Source: Strobilurus pachycystidiatus (Eukaryota > Basidiomycota > Agaricomycetes > Agaricales > Physalacriaceae). Taken from it: 64,000 bases of DNA. The notes under the pieces were generated by a model. The model had not been told where the DNA came from. It searched no databases and saw nothing but the letters and a program-made list of their open reading frames with translations. The stretch is taken from assembly GCA_019915135.1 (NCBI GenBank), contig JAHLMK010000029.1, positions 1 to 64,000 of the forward strand, written 5' to 3'. The position numbers and the translations under genes are program-made. This document shows, one piece after another, positions 34,101 to 44,468 of the stretch (position 1 is its first letter; every line of letters begins with the position of its first letter).

Positions 34101-34455
34101 TGTTGGAATATGGACATTAGTGTAGATATCAACGAGCATTAGCTCGATGGACTACTATATTTAGACAGTAGGATATATTCCCGATTCTTTCCTTTTCTGT
34201 CCTCAGTCTCGTACTATCACGTCGACGACTGAGGTATGTCTTATTCGTTACACTTCTTTTCATTTACTTACAGTACTGTAGCGTGCCGCGGACTCGTGCA
34301 CTCCTGCACTCGTACTTACGTCCCGCTACAGGTATGTAGTCTATTTAATCTACTAGAGTCTCGTACTATCACGTCGACGACTGAGCGTGCCGCGGACTCG
34401 TGCACTCCTGCACTCGTACTTACGTCCCGCTACAGGTCTCCGCCCGTTCTTGACA
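34101..34455 (+). repeat. 5' LTR of the Copia element
   Basis: Contains an internal duplication: 34205..34333 and 34357..34437 share the same 81 bases, the first copy carrying an additional 48-nt GT...AG segment at 34234..34281. Confidence 0.95.
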
Positions 34456-34467
34456 GGTTATGGGCCC
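34456..34467 (+). other. Primer-binding site (initiator tRNA-Met half molecule)
   Basis: GGTTATGGGCCC follows the 5' LTR directly. It is the complement of the anticodon stem-loop of a eukaryotic initiator tRNA-Met of the C33 type (GGGCCCATAACC). Priming by an internally cut initiator tRNA is known for Drosophila copia. I do not have this organism's tRNA sequence. Confidence 0.65.
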
Positions 34468-34669
34468 CGCTGCCCCGTAATCTTAACGAATTCCGCGCCC
34501 GCTCACGTCTCTACGTCGGTCCCGACTCAATCCGAATCAACGGAAAATTTTCCATTCTCTTCCCCATCCTCACCAGCCCTCGAGACATCGACCGAGCACT
34601 CCTCACGTCTCTCGGCATCATTAACGACCGCGTCCTACACGCTTCGCACACCCTGAGCCTTATGACATC

Positions 34670-37600
34670 ATGTCCGAACACGAAGAGGCAGGATCTGTCG
34701 CTCCTTCGGAACACTCGCACGCCCGGTCGGATCTTTCTCACTCCCGACCTGACTCGCCTGACTCGCCCCTGCCACCGCCGCCGAGCGAACTCCCTGACGA
34801 CTGGACCATCAGCACGTCTATGACCGCCTGCTTCCCCACGAGCGAGTCCCAGCTCCTCAAGGGTGAGGCCAACTACCCGGTCTGGGCCACGATGTTCATG
34901 CAGGCGGCTCGCACGGCAGAGTGCGAGGGTATTCTGACTGGTCACACTCGTCGTCCAGCAGACACTGCCAAGGGTCGTCGATGGTCGCGTGCGGACAACT
35001 TCTTGAAGTCGATGTTCATGAAGTGCATCAGCCAGGACCTGCTCATCAAGGTTGCTCAGAAGTCGTCATCGCGAGCCTGCTGGAACGCCCTCCAAGCCGA
35101 ATACGGTCAGGACGGAAGTGGTGCGGTCATCGTCTGGTTCCGCCAACTCACCGAGAAACTCGAGATTGGTGGCGACGTATCTGCACACATCCTCCAGTAC
35201 CAGGAGGCGCTCTCTAACCTCAAAACTGCTGGTCTTGATTTCCCCACACGCTTTGCCGCCGCCTTTCTCATTGCCTCGCTTCCCGCCGACATGGACGATT
35301 CTCATTCGTGGCATAGTTGGGTCAACTCATTCAAGCTCGACGAGAAAACCACTCTCCACTCGACGATCGTTGAACTCAACAATGCTGCTCGACTTCGCGC
35401 CTCTGGCAAGAAGACCAACACCGTGGATGCCGCATACGCTACTGTAGAACGCGACGCTGTTCGCGCCGGTGGTATATTCTGCAGGAATCCCGGTTGTCCG
35501 TCTCCTCGGAGTCACACTATCGAGAGGTGTCGTCAGCCTGGCGGGGGAGGATATAAGGGTGGTTCTGGGGGAGCCAAAGGTCGTCGAGGAGGGAAGAAGA
35601 AAAAGGGCAAGGAGAAAGCCCACATTGCGGAAAGCGAGAAGGGAGAATCTAGCTCTAACTCCCAGACGCAGACGCACTTTGTAGCTGACAATATGGATGG
35701 CAATGACACCGATTTCTCCGCTTACGAGTCGCCCCATTGTTGCTCAGTGCCGTCGCCTCTCCAGTCTGTTGCTGAACAAGCGTATCCAGCTGATACGACT
35801 TGCGCCGGACGTCCGCCTATCATCATCGATTCTGGATCCACTTCACACATTCACTCTGTACGCTCCGATTTCACCTCTTATTGCCCTGTCTCTCAGTCCG
35901 TCACTGGATTTGGGAACAGCTCGAGAAAGATTGCTGGTCGAGGTGTGGTCACTTATGTCTCTCGTTATCGCCGACATCGTCGCCGCCGCTGCAACCTCAA
36001 GAACACCGCCCATGTTCCCGACTCCTCGCCTTCACTTATCTCTATCCCTTGCCTCGATGAAGCTAAATGCTACTCGGTCTTTGGTGATGGAAAGTGTGTT
36101 GTGTTTGAGAAGGACGATCACGGCGAGTTCATTCGCACGCTGGAGGAGACGGAGGACGTCATCCTCACTGGCACAAAGGACAGTTTGCGACTATACACCC
36201 TCAATCAGCCATCAGATACTGCGTTTCATGCTGCAACCTCCTCGGATCCCTCGTCCGCACCTGTCTATTCAAAGCTTGAGCAGCTCCATCGCGAACTCGG
36301 TCACCTGAATTATCAGGCCGTTCGCTCGATGTATCGACACGGTGCACTTGGACATGTGAAACTTACGGACGCAGAGCTGAATGCTACACCCCCGGTCTGC
36401 AACGCCTGTGCCCAGGGCAAGCTGACCCGCGCCTCTTTTCCTCCATCGACGACTCGTGCTAGCAGGCCACTCGAGCTTGTTCACACCGATCTCTGGGGAA
36501 AGGCGCCTGTACAAACTCGTCACGGGAAGCGCTATATCATCACCTTCCTTGACGACTACACCCGCAAGTCGTGGGTCTACTTCCTACGCAACAAGAGTGA
36601 CGCTTTCGATTCCTTCAAGCATTGGTTGGCGAGAGTCGAGCGCGAAACAGGCTTAAAGCTTGCTGAGTTGCACTCTGATGGAGGAGGCGAGTTTATTGGC
36701 AAGGAGTGGGAGAAGTTCATGAAGGTGACGGGCATACGCTGGACATCCAGTGCCGCCAAGACACCTGAGCAGAACTCTCGCGCTGAACGCCTCAACCGCA
36801 CCATCTTCGATCGAGTTCGCACTCTTCTCATTGATTCTGGGCTCCCTCTCTCCTTCTGGGGTTACGCAGCTCAGTATATCAATTCTCTTCGCAATCGCTG
36901 TCACGCCAATCCTCTTCCACGCGACAAAACTCCTCAGTCGCTCTGGCCTGGAGACCGCGACATCTCTATGCGGGAGTTACATCCTTTTGGCTGTAAAGCC
37001 TGGGTCTTCAACCATAAGCCTGAGTCAAAACTCGACAGGCGCGGCTTAACTGGTTTCTACCTTGGGTACGATAATGTTCGGATGGGTTATACTGTGTACG
37101 TGCCGAGTAAAGGTGGTGTCTTTATCTCGCCGCATGTCACGTTTGACAACGCTCAAAGTGGGGGAGTACTTTTCGACGGTGTGTCAAAGGGGGAGTCTTA
37201 TGACATTTTAGCTCTCAGATACAGTGACGACGACGAAATTGCTCCAGTTTCCACTCCATCCACCTCTACTCTGCCCTCATCTCCACCACCAGCGCCACAA
37301 TCACCTGCACGTCCTTCTCCACGTCCTACTCGCAAAGAGAAGCCTCGGAATCCTCGAAGGCCTTCTTCTGCCTCGCCTGCTCGCACTCGCTCTGCCGCAA
37401 AAGCCGCCTCTGTGGCCGCCGCCCAGACTGCACAGCGCATTGCTGAAGCATTTGACGGCGACCTTACGCCTGTACCTTCGGACAATGAGGATGATGCACT
37501 CCCAGGTACTCCACCTGAACAATCCTTCCACCTGAAACATGGTGATATCCCTCTTTCCTTCGACCAGGCCATGAATTGTCCTGATGCTCCCGAATGGAAG

Positions 37601-39139
37601 GAGGCCATGCTCTATGAGCACACCCAGCTTCTTCGGACTGGGACATATGACCTCGTACCTCTTCCGAAAGGGAGAAAGGCGATTGGGAATCAGTGGGTTT
37701 GGGCAACCAAAACTGATCCTAAGACTGGTCTTATCACCGCATACCGAGCCCGTGTCGTAGCACACGGATTTCGTCAAGTCTTGGGTGTGGACTTTTCTGA
37801 CACGCATGCACCCACTGCACGCATCGAGTCAATTCGCGGTATCGCTGCACTTGCGGCAATATTGGACTGGGAAATCCATGTTGTTGACGTGAAGTCAGCA
37901 TTCCTCAACAGCGAGATGCCAGCAGATCAGCCTGTGTATCTCACTCAGCCGCGAGGACTTGTCGTTGTTGGAAAGGAAGACTGGGTCTGGAAGCTCAACA
38001 AGGCCCTCTACGGTCTCAAGCAAGCCGGATTTCTCTGGTACGAGAAGCTGAAAGGCGTACTCGTCACTCTTGGCTTCTCGGTCTGTGTCACCGATCCATG
38101 TGTCTTCCACCGTCGCACCAGTGCCGGTATCCTCATCATTGCCTCTCATGTCGATGATCTCGCTCTTTTCGGAAGCTCTCTGCTGGTCGTCACCTCGTTC
38201 AAGGACGAATTCCGGCAACACTTCGAAATCTCAGACAAGGGAGAGATCACCGAGCTCCTTGGCATGAAGGTGACGCGCAACCGCACCAAGCGCACCATCT
38301 CCTTCTCTCAACAGGGATATGTCGTCTCCATGCTTCAGTCATTTGGCATGGATGCATGCCGAAAGGCGTCGACACCCATGGCTGAGGGTGAGGTGCTCAA
38401 ACGGAGCGATTGCCCCGATGTGGGTTCCTCAGAGCACGATGCTATGAGGAGCATTCCTTATGCTCAGGCAGTTGGTTCCCTCATGCACGCCGCTGTCATG
38501 ACCCGTCCCGACATCAGTCGAGCTGTCCAACAGGTCTCGCAGTTCATGCAGAACCCCGGACGGCCTCACTGGATCGCAGTTCAACGGATTTTCCGGTATC
38601 TGCAAGACACTCAGGACTATGAACTCGTCCTCGGTGGTCAGCATTCACTCAAAGGCTCATTCTTTGGGTATACGGACTCCAACTTCGCCGACAATCCTGA
38701 CGAACATGGACGTTCCGTATCCGGAGGTGCTCTCTACCTCGGCACCGGTTGCTTCCTCTGGTACTCGCGTCGTCAAACAGCAGTCGCGATCGGAACTGGT
38801 GGCGCCGAATACTATGCCGGTAGTGTCTGCGGATGCGACATTGTGTGGTTCCGTCAACTTCTTGAGGAACTCGGATTTCCGCCAGATGGATCAACCGAGA
38901 TGCGCGTGGATTCAAACTCTGCACTCTCAAACCTTAACTCCAATCAGGTCACGCAGGGCAACAAGCACATCAAGATTCGATACCATTGGATCCGCCACGC
39001 TGTCGAATGTCAAGACATCGTTGCCGTACGCGTCGACTCTGTTGACAACATGGCGGATGTCTTCACTAAACCACTCGGACCCCATCTGCATCGGAAAGCG
39101 GTCATCGGACTTGGACTCCAACGAGCCAACCCTCGTTGA
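34670..39139 (+). CDS. Copia Gag-Pol polyprotein
   Basis: 1489 aa in one frame. Gag occupies about residues 1-260, followed by a Cys/His cluster CRNPGCPSPRSHTIERC (about 270) and a Gly/Lys-rich basic stretch. The aspartic protease motif IIDSGSTSHI lies near 385. The integrase zinc-binding region (LHRELGHLN ... CNACAQGK, about 538-585) precedes the catalytic core with Asp in HTDLWG (about 604), Asp in HSDGGGEF (about 667) and Glu in EQNSRAERLNRT (about 705). Reverse transcriptase starts near 974, with the active-site variant HVDDLALF near 1160 in place of YVDD. RNase H (YTDSNFAD, GGAEYYAG, VDSNSALSN) lies from about 1333. The order protease-integrase-RT-RNase H defines Copia. No stop or frameshift. 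Confidence 0.97.
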   Translation: MSEHEEAGSVAPSEHSHARSDLSHSRPDSPDSPLPPPPSELPDDWTISTSMTACFPTSESQLLKGEANYPVWATMFMQAARTAECEGILTGHTRRPADTAKGRRWSRADNFLKSMFMKCISQDLLIKVAQKSSSRACWNALQAEYGQDGSGAVIVWFRQLTEKLEIGGDVSAHILQYQEALSNLKTAGLDFPTRFAAAFLIASLPADMDDSHSWHSWVNSFKLDEKTTLHSTIVELNNAARLRASGKKTNTVDAAYATVERDAVRAGGIFCRNPGCPSPRSHTIERCRQPGGGGYKGGSGGAKGRRGGKKKKGKEKAHIAESEKGESSSNSQTQTHFVADNMDGNDTDFSAYESPHCCSVPSPLQSVAEQAYPADTTCAGRPPIIIDSGSTSHIHSVRSDFTSYCPVSQSVTGFGNSSRKIAGRGVVTYVSRYRRHRRRRCNLKNTAHVPDSSPSLISIPCLDEAKCYSVFGDGKCVVFEKDDHGEFIRTLEETEDVILTGTKDSLRLYTLNQPSDTAFHAATSSDPSSAPVYSKLEQLHRELGHLNYQAVRSMYRHGALGHVKLTDAELNATPPVCNACAQGKLTRASFPPSTTRASRPLELVHTDLWGKAPVQTRHGKRYIITFLDDYTRKSWVYFLRNKSDAFDSFKHWLARVERETGLKLAELHSDGGGEFIGKEWEKFMKVTGIRWTSSAAKTPEQNSRAERLNRTIFDRVRTLLIDSGLPLSFWGYAAQYINSLRNRCHANPLPRDKTPQSLWPGDRDISMRELHPFGCKAWVFNHKPESKLDRRGLTGFYLGYDNVRMGYTVYVPSKGGVFISPHVTFDNAQSGGVLFDGVSKGESYDILALRYSDDDEIAPVSTPSTSTLPSSPPPAPQSPARPSPRPTRKEKPRNPRRPSSASPARTRSAAKAASVAAAQTAQRIAEAFDGDLTPVPSDNEDDALPGTPPEQSFHLKHGDIPLSFDQAMNCPDAPEWKEAMLYEHTQLLRTGTYDLVPLPKGRKAIGNQWVWATKTDPKTGLITAYRARVVAHGFRQVLGVDFSDTHAPTARIESIRGIAALAAILDWEIHVVDVKSAFLNSEMPADQPVYLTQPRGLVVVGKEDWVWKLNKALYGLKQAGFLWYEKLKGVLVTLGFSVCVTDPCVFHRRTSAGILIIASHVDDLALFGSSLLVVTSFKDEFRQHFEISDKGEITELLGMKVTRNRTKRTISFSQQGYVVSMLQSFGMDACRKASTPMAEGEVLKRSDCPDVGSSEHDAMRSIPYAQAVGSLMHAAVMTRPDISRAVQQVSQFMQNPGRPHWIAVQRIFRYLQDTQDYELVLGGQHSLKGSFFGYTDSNFADNPDEHGRSVSGGALYLGTGCFLWYSRRQTAVAIGTGGAEYYAGSVCGCDIVWFRQLLEELGFPPDGSTEMRVDSNSALSNLNSNQVTQGNKHIKIRYHWIRHAVECQDIVAVRVDSVDNMADVFTKPLGPHLHRKAVIGLGLQRANPR

Positions 39140-39146
39140 GGGGGAG
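39138..39146 (+). other. Polypurine tract of the Copia element
   Basis: GAGGGGGAG immediately precedes the 3' LTR, overlapping the end of the polyprotein stop codon. It primes plus-strand DNA synthesis. Confidence 0.8.
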
Positions 39147-39501
39147 TGTTGGAATATGGACATTAGTGTAGATATCAACGAGCATTAGCTCGATGGACTA
39201 CTATATTTAGACAGTAGGATATATTCCCGATTCTTTCCTTTTCTGTCCTCAGTCTCGTACTATCACGTCGACGACTGAGGTATGTCTTATTCGTTACACT
39301 TCTTTTCATTTACTTACAGTACTGTAGCGTGCCGCGGACTCGTGCACTCCTGCACTCGTACTTACGTCCCGCTACAGGTATGTAGTCTATTTAATCTACT
39401 AGAGTCTCGTACTATCACGTCGACGACTGAGCGTGCCGCGGACTCGTGCACTCCTGCACTCGTACTTACGTCCCGCTACAGGTCTCCGCCCGTTCTTGAC
39501 A
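39147..39501 (+). repeat. 3' LTR of the Copia element
   Basis: Same 355 bp as the 5' LTR with no difference found by eye, including the internal duplication with and without the 48-nt segment. Confidence 0.95.
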
Positions 39502-39506
39502 GAGCA

Positions 39507-40248
39507 AATGACCATTAACTTTCCTCGGTAGACAGCCGCGGAAAGTTCATCCACTTTCCACGACGTTCGGCGGGATCAGATCGCGGGTTGGGTTACTACG
39601 ACGACACGCGCTACCCCGCCAGCGAAGCATCCACCGCGGCGTCGATCCAGCCAGCACCCACAGACCGTGCCAACCAACTACCAGACAGTCACCCACATGG
39701 ACACGGCAACCGCGGGAAGGAAGGATGCGGCAGCAGGAACGAAAGCCGCAGCCCGGGCAGCGACGCAGAAGACAGCGAAAGCTGGAAACCCAACGCAGGA
39801 GCGGGCGTGGACGTTCGGCGGTGTCTGATGGGGCCGTCGGGGACGCAAGTGGAGGCGAGGGGAAATTCGTGAGTCTTCGCGTTACTCCCGCCCATCCTTT
39901 GCGCTGATGGCCACTGCAGCTGCTGCCATGGCACTCACAGGACACGAACTAGCCCACAGCGCAAGTCTAAAATGGGGCCGCGTTCGCTTGACCCAAAAGC
40001 ACAATGACATCCGAGAGACGAAAGAACACGAAGCAATGGACGATGACGGAAGCGTTCGTGGGCGGAGGTCCCTCGCCACCCGTATCTCCGTCGCTCGCTC
40101 GACGGTGGCCGTGTACTCATATTTCTGCCGACTTCTCACCGACGCCTTTTCCCTCCCTCCTCACCGCACTCCCTCCCCCTCCCCGGACCTCGTCAACGCC
40201 CCTCCCTACTCCCTACTCCCCCGCTCATCCAGCTCCCCCGCTCTCCCC
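39507..40248 (+). pseudogene. Continuation of block Y downstream of the Copia insertion
   Basis: Continues the sequence broken at 34095. It matches 52.88-53.36 kb (around cagacagccgcgga, ggcgggatcagatc and cagtcacccacatgga). Includes pieces like GYYDDTRYPASEAST and MALTGHELAHSASLKWG in different frames, then a long C/T-rich tract that also precedes K2 and K4. Broken frames; unknown function. Confidence 0.35.
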
Positions 40249-40265
40249 CCTTCCCTTCCCTTCCC

Positions 40266-41908
40266 TTTTTTTTTTTTTTTTTTTTTTGATCTAATTTTAT
40301 TGTCCATGTTGTACCGAAGTATATGTTAGAACTGTAAAGCGCGCTGATAACTATGTTGTATGTAAGTCCCGTGTTGATGACATTGCTGAAGCTTGGGTTG
40401 TGACAATAAAGTCATGATACAACCCCCGGCTGACACGTGGTGCTAGCCTGAATCCGTCGTATCCCTCAAGTGATAGGTCAATCATCCAAACTCACGGCAC
40501 TGTCCTTCTCCTCCCCATCGTCGCTTCCATCACCTCGCCCCACCCTACGCTGCCCAGACTCACTCGGCCCATTTTCCGCCGCAGTGTGGCACCCTCTGCC
40601 AAGTTGATTGCCTGCTGCATGACCAAATCGGGTCACCACTCCGATGCCCCCGGATGTTACGACCTGACCCCGCCGTGACAAGGACTCGCTCATGAGAGAC
40701 TACCCCTGTAGTCAACCCATAGCTTTCCTGCGAGCGTACCACGTACATCCTCGTATTGTGCTCGACTGGTCGTACTGTACCAGTCATAGGGGCCCTCGAT
40801 GGTCGCACATCCATCTCGCCAGAGACTGTGATACCGTAGGAACCTAATCCCAAGGTACGAGGCTCGCCGCCGGACCTAGTCCCAGGTGTGGCGTCGGGGA
40901 GCCTTCTCTCGTCGGAGTCAACGACGTTGGCGGAGGTATCGAAGGGAGACATGTGGGTGAGTCCTACCACGGAGAGTGCAGAGTGCCCAACGGAGTTGTA
41001 TGGGGGAAAACTGGTTAAGGACGAAGTCTGAGTAGCTAGTACAACGCTGTCTCTGTATTTATACTAATCCCATGCTTGCTCATCGTTCCTCTTCTCGAAG
41101 CTTCTACCACATACTCCCGATGCGTCGGGAGTGGTCCGACGCTGCGGATGACGGAGATCCCGACATCCCGATGACCGCCCGACAGATCGATGACCGCCCA
41201 TTGGTCGGGAAGGCGGGTTTGGTCGGGTACCGACTCCCGCCTGACTCACGCGGCCTAAGTATATTCCCGGGGTGTCTTACACCATGTGCGCTCGCTCCAA
41301 AGTGTATCCGGGAGGGCGGGAAGCCCGACAAGGGCGGGACTTCAGGATCCCGGTTCTGTCGCCATAAGGGATCGAACTCTCAACCCCTTGATATATCTCT
41401 CGGCATCTTCCGGTGTGGCGCTGGTTTATGTAGCCGTAGCATCAGGACGCCAAAGTGTGACCAAAGTGGAGGGCCTTGAGTTGCGGTGAGGCCACATCAT
41501 GACACCGGATCGCTTCTCCGGTTAGGCAAATGGCCATGAGGCCGGGCCCCAGTTCAAGGGCTAACGAGAATGCCACTGGACGGTGCTAAGACCGACGCTT
41601 GGCCAGGTAGGATAGGATGATATGATGAGGTTGATTTCGGATGAGGTGATAAAGGAGGGTGTCGCGTGGTCACGGAATCGAGTGGTGGAGAAGCCGATGA
41701 GAGAGTAAGTGCTCTCAAGCGGGGTATCGGGAAATGCAGGCCACCGCTGCACACCCTGGCGACGGGCCGTGTCGACTGAGGTCGTCGTAGGCAGAGAGCG
41801 CTGTTGAGGACAGCTGTACGGAGGCGCGACGACCCTCCTGAGGTCCTGCTCGACTTTTTTCACCGTGGGAAAAAAGGAGATTGTCGTGGTCGGAGATCAA
41901 GGAGCGGT
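40266..41908 (-). mobile_element. Poly(A)-tailed retro-insert on the minus strand
   Basis: Begins (plus strand) with 22 T. On the minus strand this is a poly(A) tail preceded after 8 nt by AATAAA (40296..40301). The insert is bounded by 17-bp direct copies of CCTTCCCTTCCCTTCCC (40249..40265 and 41909..41925), although low complexity weakens that evidence. The K4 locus has the same junction without insert. These are marks of LINE-type target-primed retrotransposition. The interior is interrupted by a solo LTR and I cannot identify the source transcript. Confidence 0.6.
40655..41504. mobile_element. Solo LTR (850 bp) nested in the poly(A) insert
   Basis: Starts TGTTACGACCTGACCCCGCC and ends CATGACA, with a 5-bp target duplication CCGGA (40650..40654 and 41505..41509). 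A tatttata box lies near 41056. No internal coding region remains, as after LTR-LTR recombination. The start motif is Gypsy-like, but the superfamily is not proven. Confidence 0.75.
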
Positions 41909-41925
41909 CCTTCCCTTCCCTTCCC

Positions 41926-42576
41926 TCACCCTCTTGCACTTGCGCACCGGGCAGCGTCCCGTACGCCGCGCCGGAGCTCCTCCTCCCGCCCCACCACCAC
42001 GCCCTCCCGCCCCACCACCCGCCTCAAAGCCGCCGACGTCTTGGCGCTCGGCGTCATCCTCTTCGCGCTCGCCGAAGGCCCGCTGCCGTTCGCCGACGCG
42101 TTCGAGCCGCGCCTCATTCTCAATATCCGGCGTGGGGATATCCCGCAGGTGGGGGGACGGGGAGGGTGGTGAGGAGGTGTTTGGAGAGGGATGTGGGGAG
42201 AAGGTGGGATGTCCGGGAGGTGTGGGAGAGGAGTTGGGAGGTGGTGGTTGTAGGGGGTGAGGAGGGTGAAGAGGAGCCACCGACGACACGCTCGCCGAGT
42301 AGGGAGGAAGAGTACCCGCATCGGGAGGCACGGTCTCGGCGCTTGAGGTCGAGGCTGGAGAGAGGGCTGGAGAGGGCGCCGATGTGGAGTCCGTCGAGGG
42401 AAAGACTGTCATTGAGTGTGAGAGGAAGGGGCCGGGATATTCACCGGGGCACGATGTACTCGTGCAGCGCGAGCCCGAGTGTGCTGCCTGCTACGCCTGT
42501 GGACCTCGAGGCCGTGGTTGATGCAAAGGCATGGGAGGAGAGGTTGGAGATTGATGAGAACGGGCGAGATGTATAA
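41926..42576 (+). pseudogene. K3: C-lobe remnant of the kinase
   Basis: Resembles K1 from CAPGSVPYAAPE to the shared C-terminus ENGRDV. The glycine loop, catalytic lysine, HRD and DFG are all missing. The C/T-rich tract of block Y is joined directly to the activation-segment end, exactly as in K4. Frame changes occur between PYAAPE and alpha-F (DVLALGVILFALAEG is in a different frame). It retains the 14 nt that K2 and K4 lack. Not functional as a kinase. Confidence 0.8.
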
Positions 42577-44468
42577 TTGGCAGAATATATTTGACAGTCC
42601 CGTTCTATGGCGCGGTAACCTTTTCTTCTAGTATTTATCCCCGTAACTTATAATCCTTTTCTTTCCTTTTTTGTTGTTCATATTATATTTGTGCACTCAC
42701 TATAGCAATCTTCGTAAAATGACCTTCCAACTGCCTGATTTGAGGCATGGATGTTTGAGTAAGTGCCAGGCTTGTTGAATTTGGCTCCATGAACGCACTG
42801 TTGCAAGCAATGTGCCACATTTTCTTGTGCCAAAATAGATGACCACTTACCACTCTACAGCATGCCGGCAAAAGAGTCACAGTGAGATAAGTACCGGCTT
42901 GGTACAGGCAGGCGCAGCTTGTAGGGCAGTGAGATCAACTACACTGGAATTCCTCTTCACTCTCTGTTAGCGTCCGTCCTAGGATCCTATGTAGGTCGGG
43001 CCGTCTATCGAGATCGAGGGTGTTCCGCTGGCAGGAATCAACACGAACGAGAATCGAGATGTCAATCAGACGGACTCCCCGAGTCGTCTATTGGTCTGTT
43101 CTCGCGAGAAGTCGTTCACTTAGAGATCGACCCGGTCGATATCTAAGAGGACGGTCTGTTTGGATGAAGAGACGGGGACAAGGACGAAGAACGGGATGGT
43201 TAAACGTAAAGTCCACTCTAAGGTTTTACAAGTATGATAGCGCTGTATTTATATGTCGGGCGGCGGGACCGCGCTGTCCCGCCATCTACCCAAAAGGGCG
43301 CTCCTGACTCATTCTCCAAACATCGAGAACCTTCTTCAAGGTTCCGGCTGAAAGCGTAAACGACTCAGGCCTATCCGGCGATGGCGGGTTGTCAGCCGTC
43401 GCGTCGGGAGTCGATGCCGATCAGCGGCGGGATTCACCCATGCGGTCGCGAGGCGGAATTGATGGCGATGGGCGCGATAGGGCGGGCGGTATCATGGGAG
43501 CGCGTGGTGCTTCTTCTCAAGAAGCGCCAGCCAGCTCTACCAGAGGAGAGAGCCCTCGTGAACATAGTTGCGCGAGAGGCGGGCGATCGGTAAAGGTCCT
43601 CGGCCGAGCGGAGACGGTCGGGCGCGCCTTTCTCCTACGGCGGGCGACCGCCCTGCTGAGTCTAGACTCGTACGCGCGAGTTCGGTAGGTGATGTGGCAA
43701 GAGTATTCCTTCGGACTTCCCTGTAGTCGGACCGAGTGATCCGGATGTGGGCGCGTATGTTACTTAGTTCGCTAGGATTTCCCTGAGGCGTCAAAATGAC
43801 AGAGAGAGTCCGCAACTTGATTACGCTGGCTTCTCGTAAGGTCGTATCCAATGGTACGTTGCAGGGGGAGGGAGGAAGACGGTGCTTCCACGGAGGTGAT
43901 ATCCGTGAACGGAGTTCGTGGTGGAACAAGATATAGATTTCGCCCGCGGGTGCGCTCCTCGAGCGCCCCGAGGGGTTTCAGACGGCCTTTCGGGAACCAG
44001 GAGGACGGCAAGGCCTTGTGCCTTGTCGGACACCTAGACCAAGATCATAACACTCTCCCAATAGACCGTACCATGCTGCAGGGTGAGTTTGGAAGGAATG
44101 GGTGGCTGGGGGTAGGGAATTCTCCACTCTCCCACAATCACCACACTTCCATTGTGTGGTCCGGTCCCGGGTGATGCATAAACACACAAGCAGCTGAGCG
44201 CAAAGGGACATGGTGGACTGATGGTAAGCCCACAGCACCAAACCAAGGGTGAATACATGGCCGGACAAATATGGACACAGACACATGTTGTTGTTCTTGA
44301 GAACTGGAATTAATAAGTAGTGTTAGCTGTATTTAGTCCTACCTTTAAACCCAAATCATATGATACATACCTGTGAAAATTGTCTGACTTATTATATAGC
44401 CGGTGAGCAGTACAATTCACAAATTCAAATTTTAGTACATATATTTACAACGTAACTGCAAATTGTTC
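42577..44468. other. Conserved NLR-kinase intergenic block, copy 3 (split by a solo LTR)
   Basis: 42577..42964 and 44053..44468 together correspond to the block beside NLR1. No gene seen. Confidence 0.55.
42965..44052. mobile_element. Solo LTR (1088 bp)
   Basis: Starts TGTTAGCG and ends CATAACA, flanked by the 5-bp duplication CTCTC (42960..42964 and 44053..44057). The paralogous positions beside NLR1 and NLR4 read through without it. A tatttata box lies near 43240. No coding region. Different in sequence from the solo LTR at 40.7 kb. Confidence 0.8.

Larger units (their letters stand above)
34101..39501 (+). mobile_element. Full-length Ty1/Copia LTR retrotransposon
   Basis: Two 355-bp LTRs (34101..34455 and 39147..39501) start TGTTGG and end TTGACA. 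By eye they are identical. They are flanked by the 5-bp target duplication GAGCA (34096..34100 and 39502..39506). One uninterrupted ORF of 1489 codons, a primer-binding site and a polypurine tract are present, so the element looks young and potentially active. It interrupts block Y. The paralogous site at about 52861-52881 lacks it. Confidence 0.97.

Noticed and set aside
34332..34356. Second intron (GTATGT...CTACTAG, 25 nt) between the two LTR sub-repeats
   Set aside because: Boundaries look right, but 25 nt is too short for splicing and no spliced copy of it exists.
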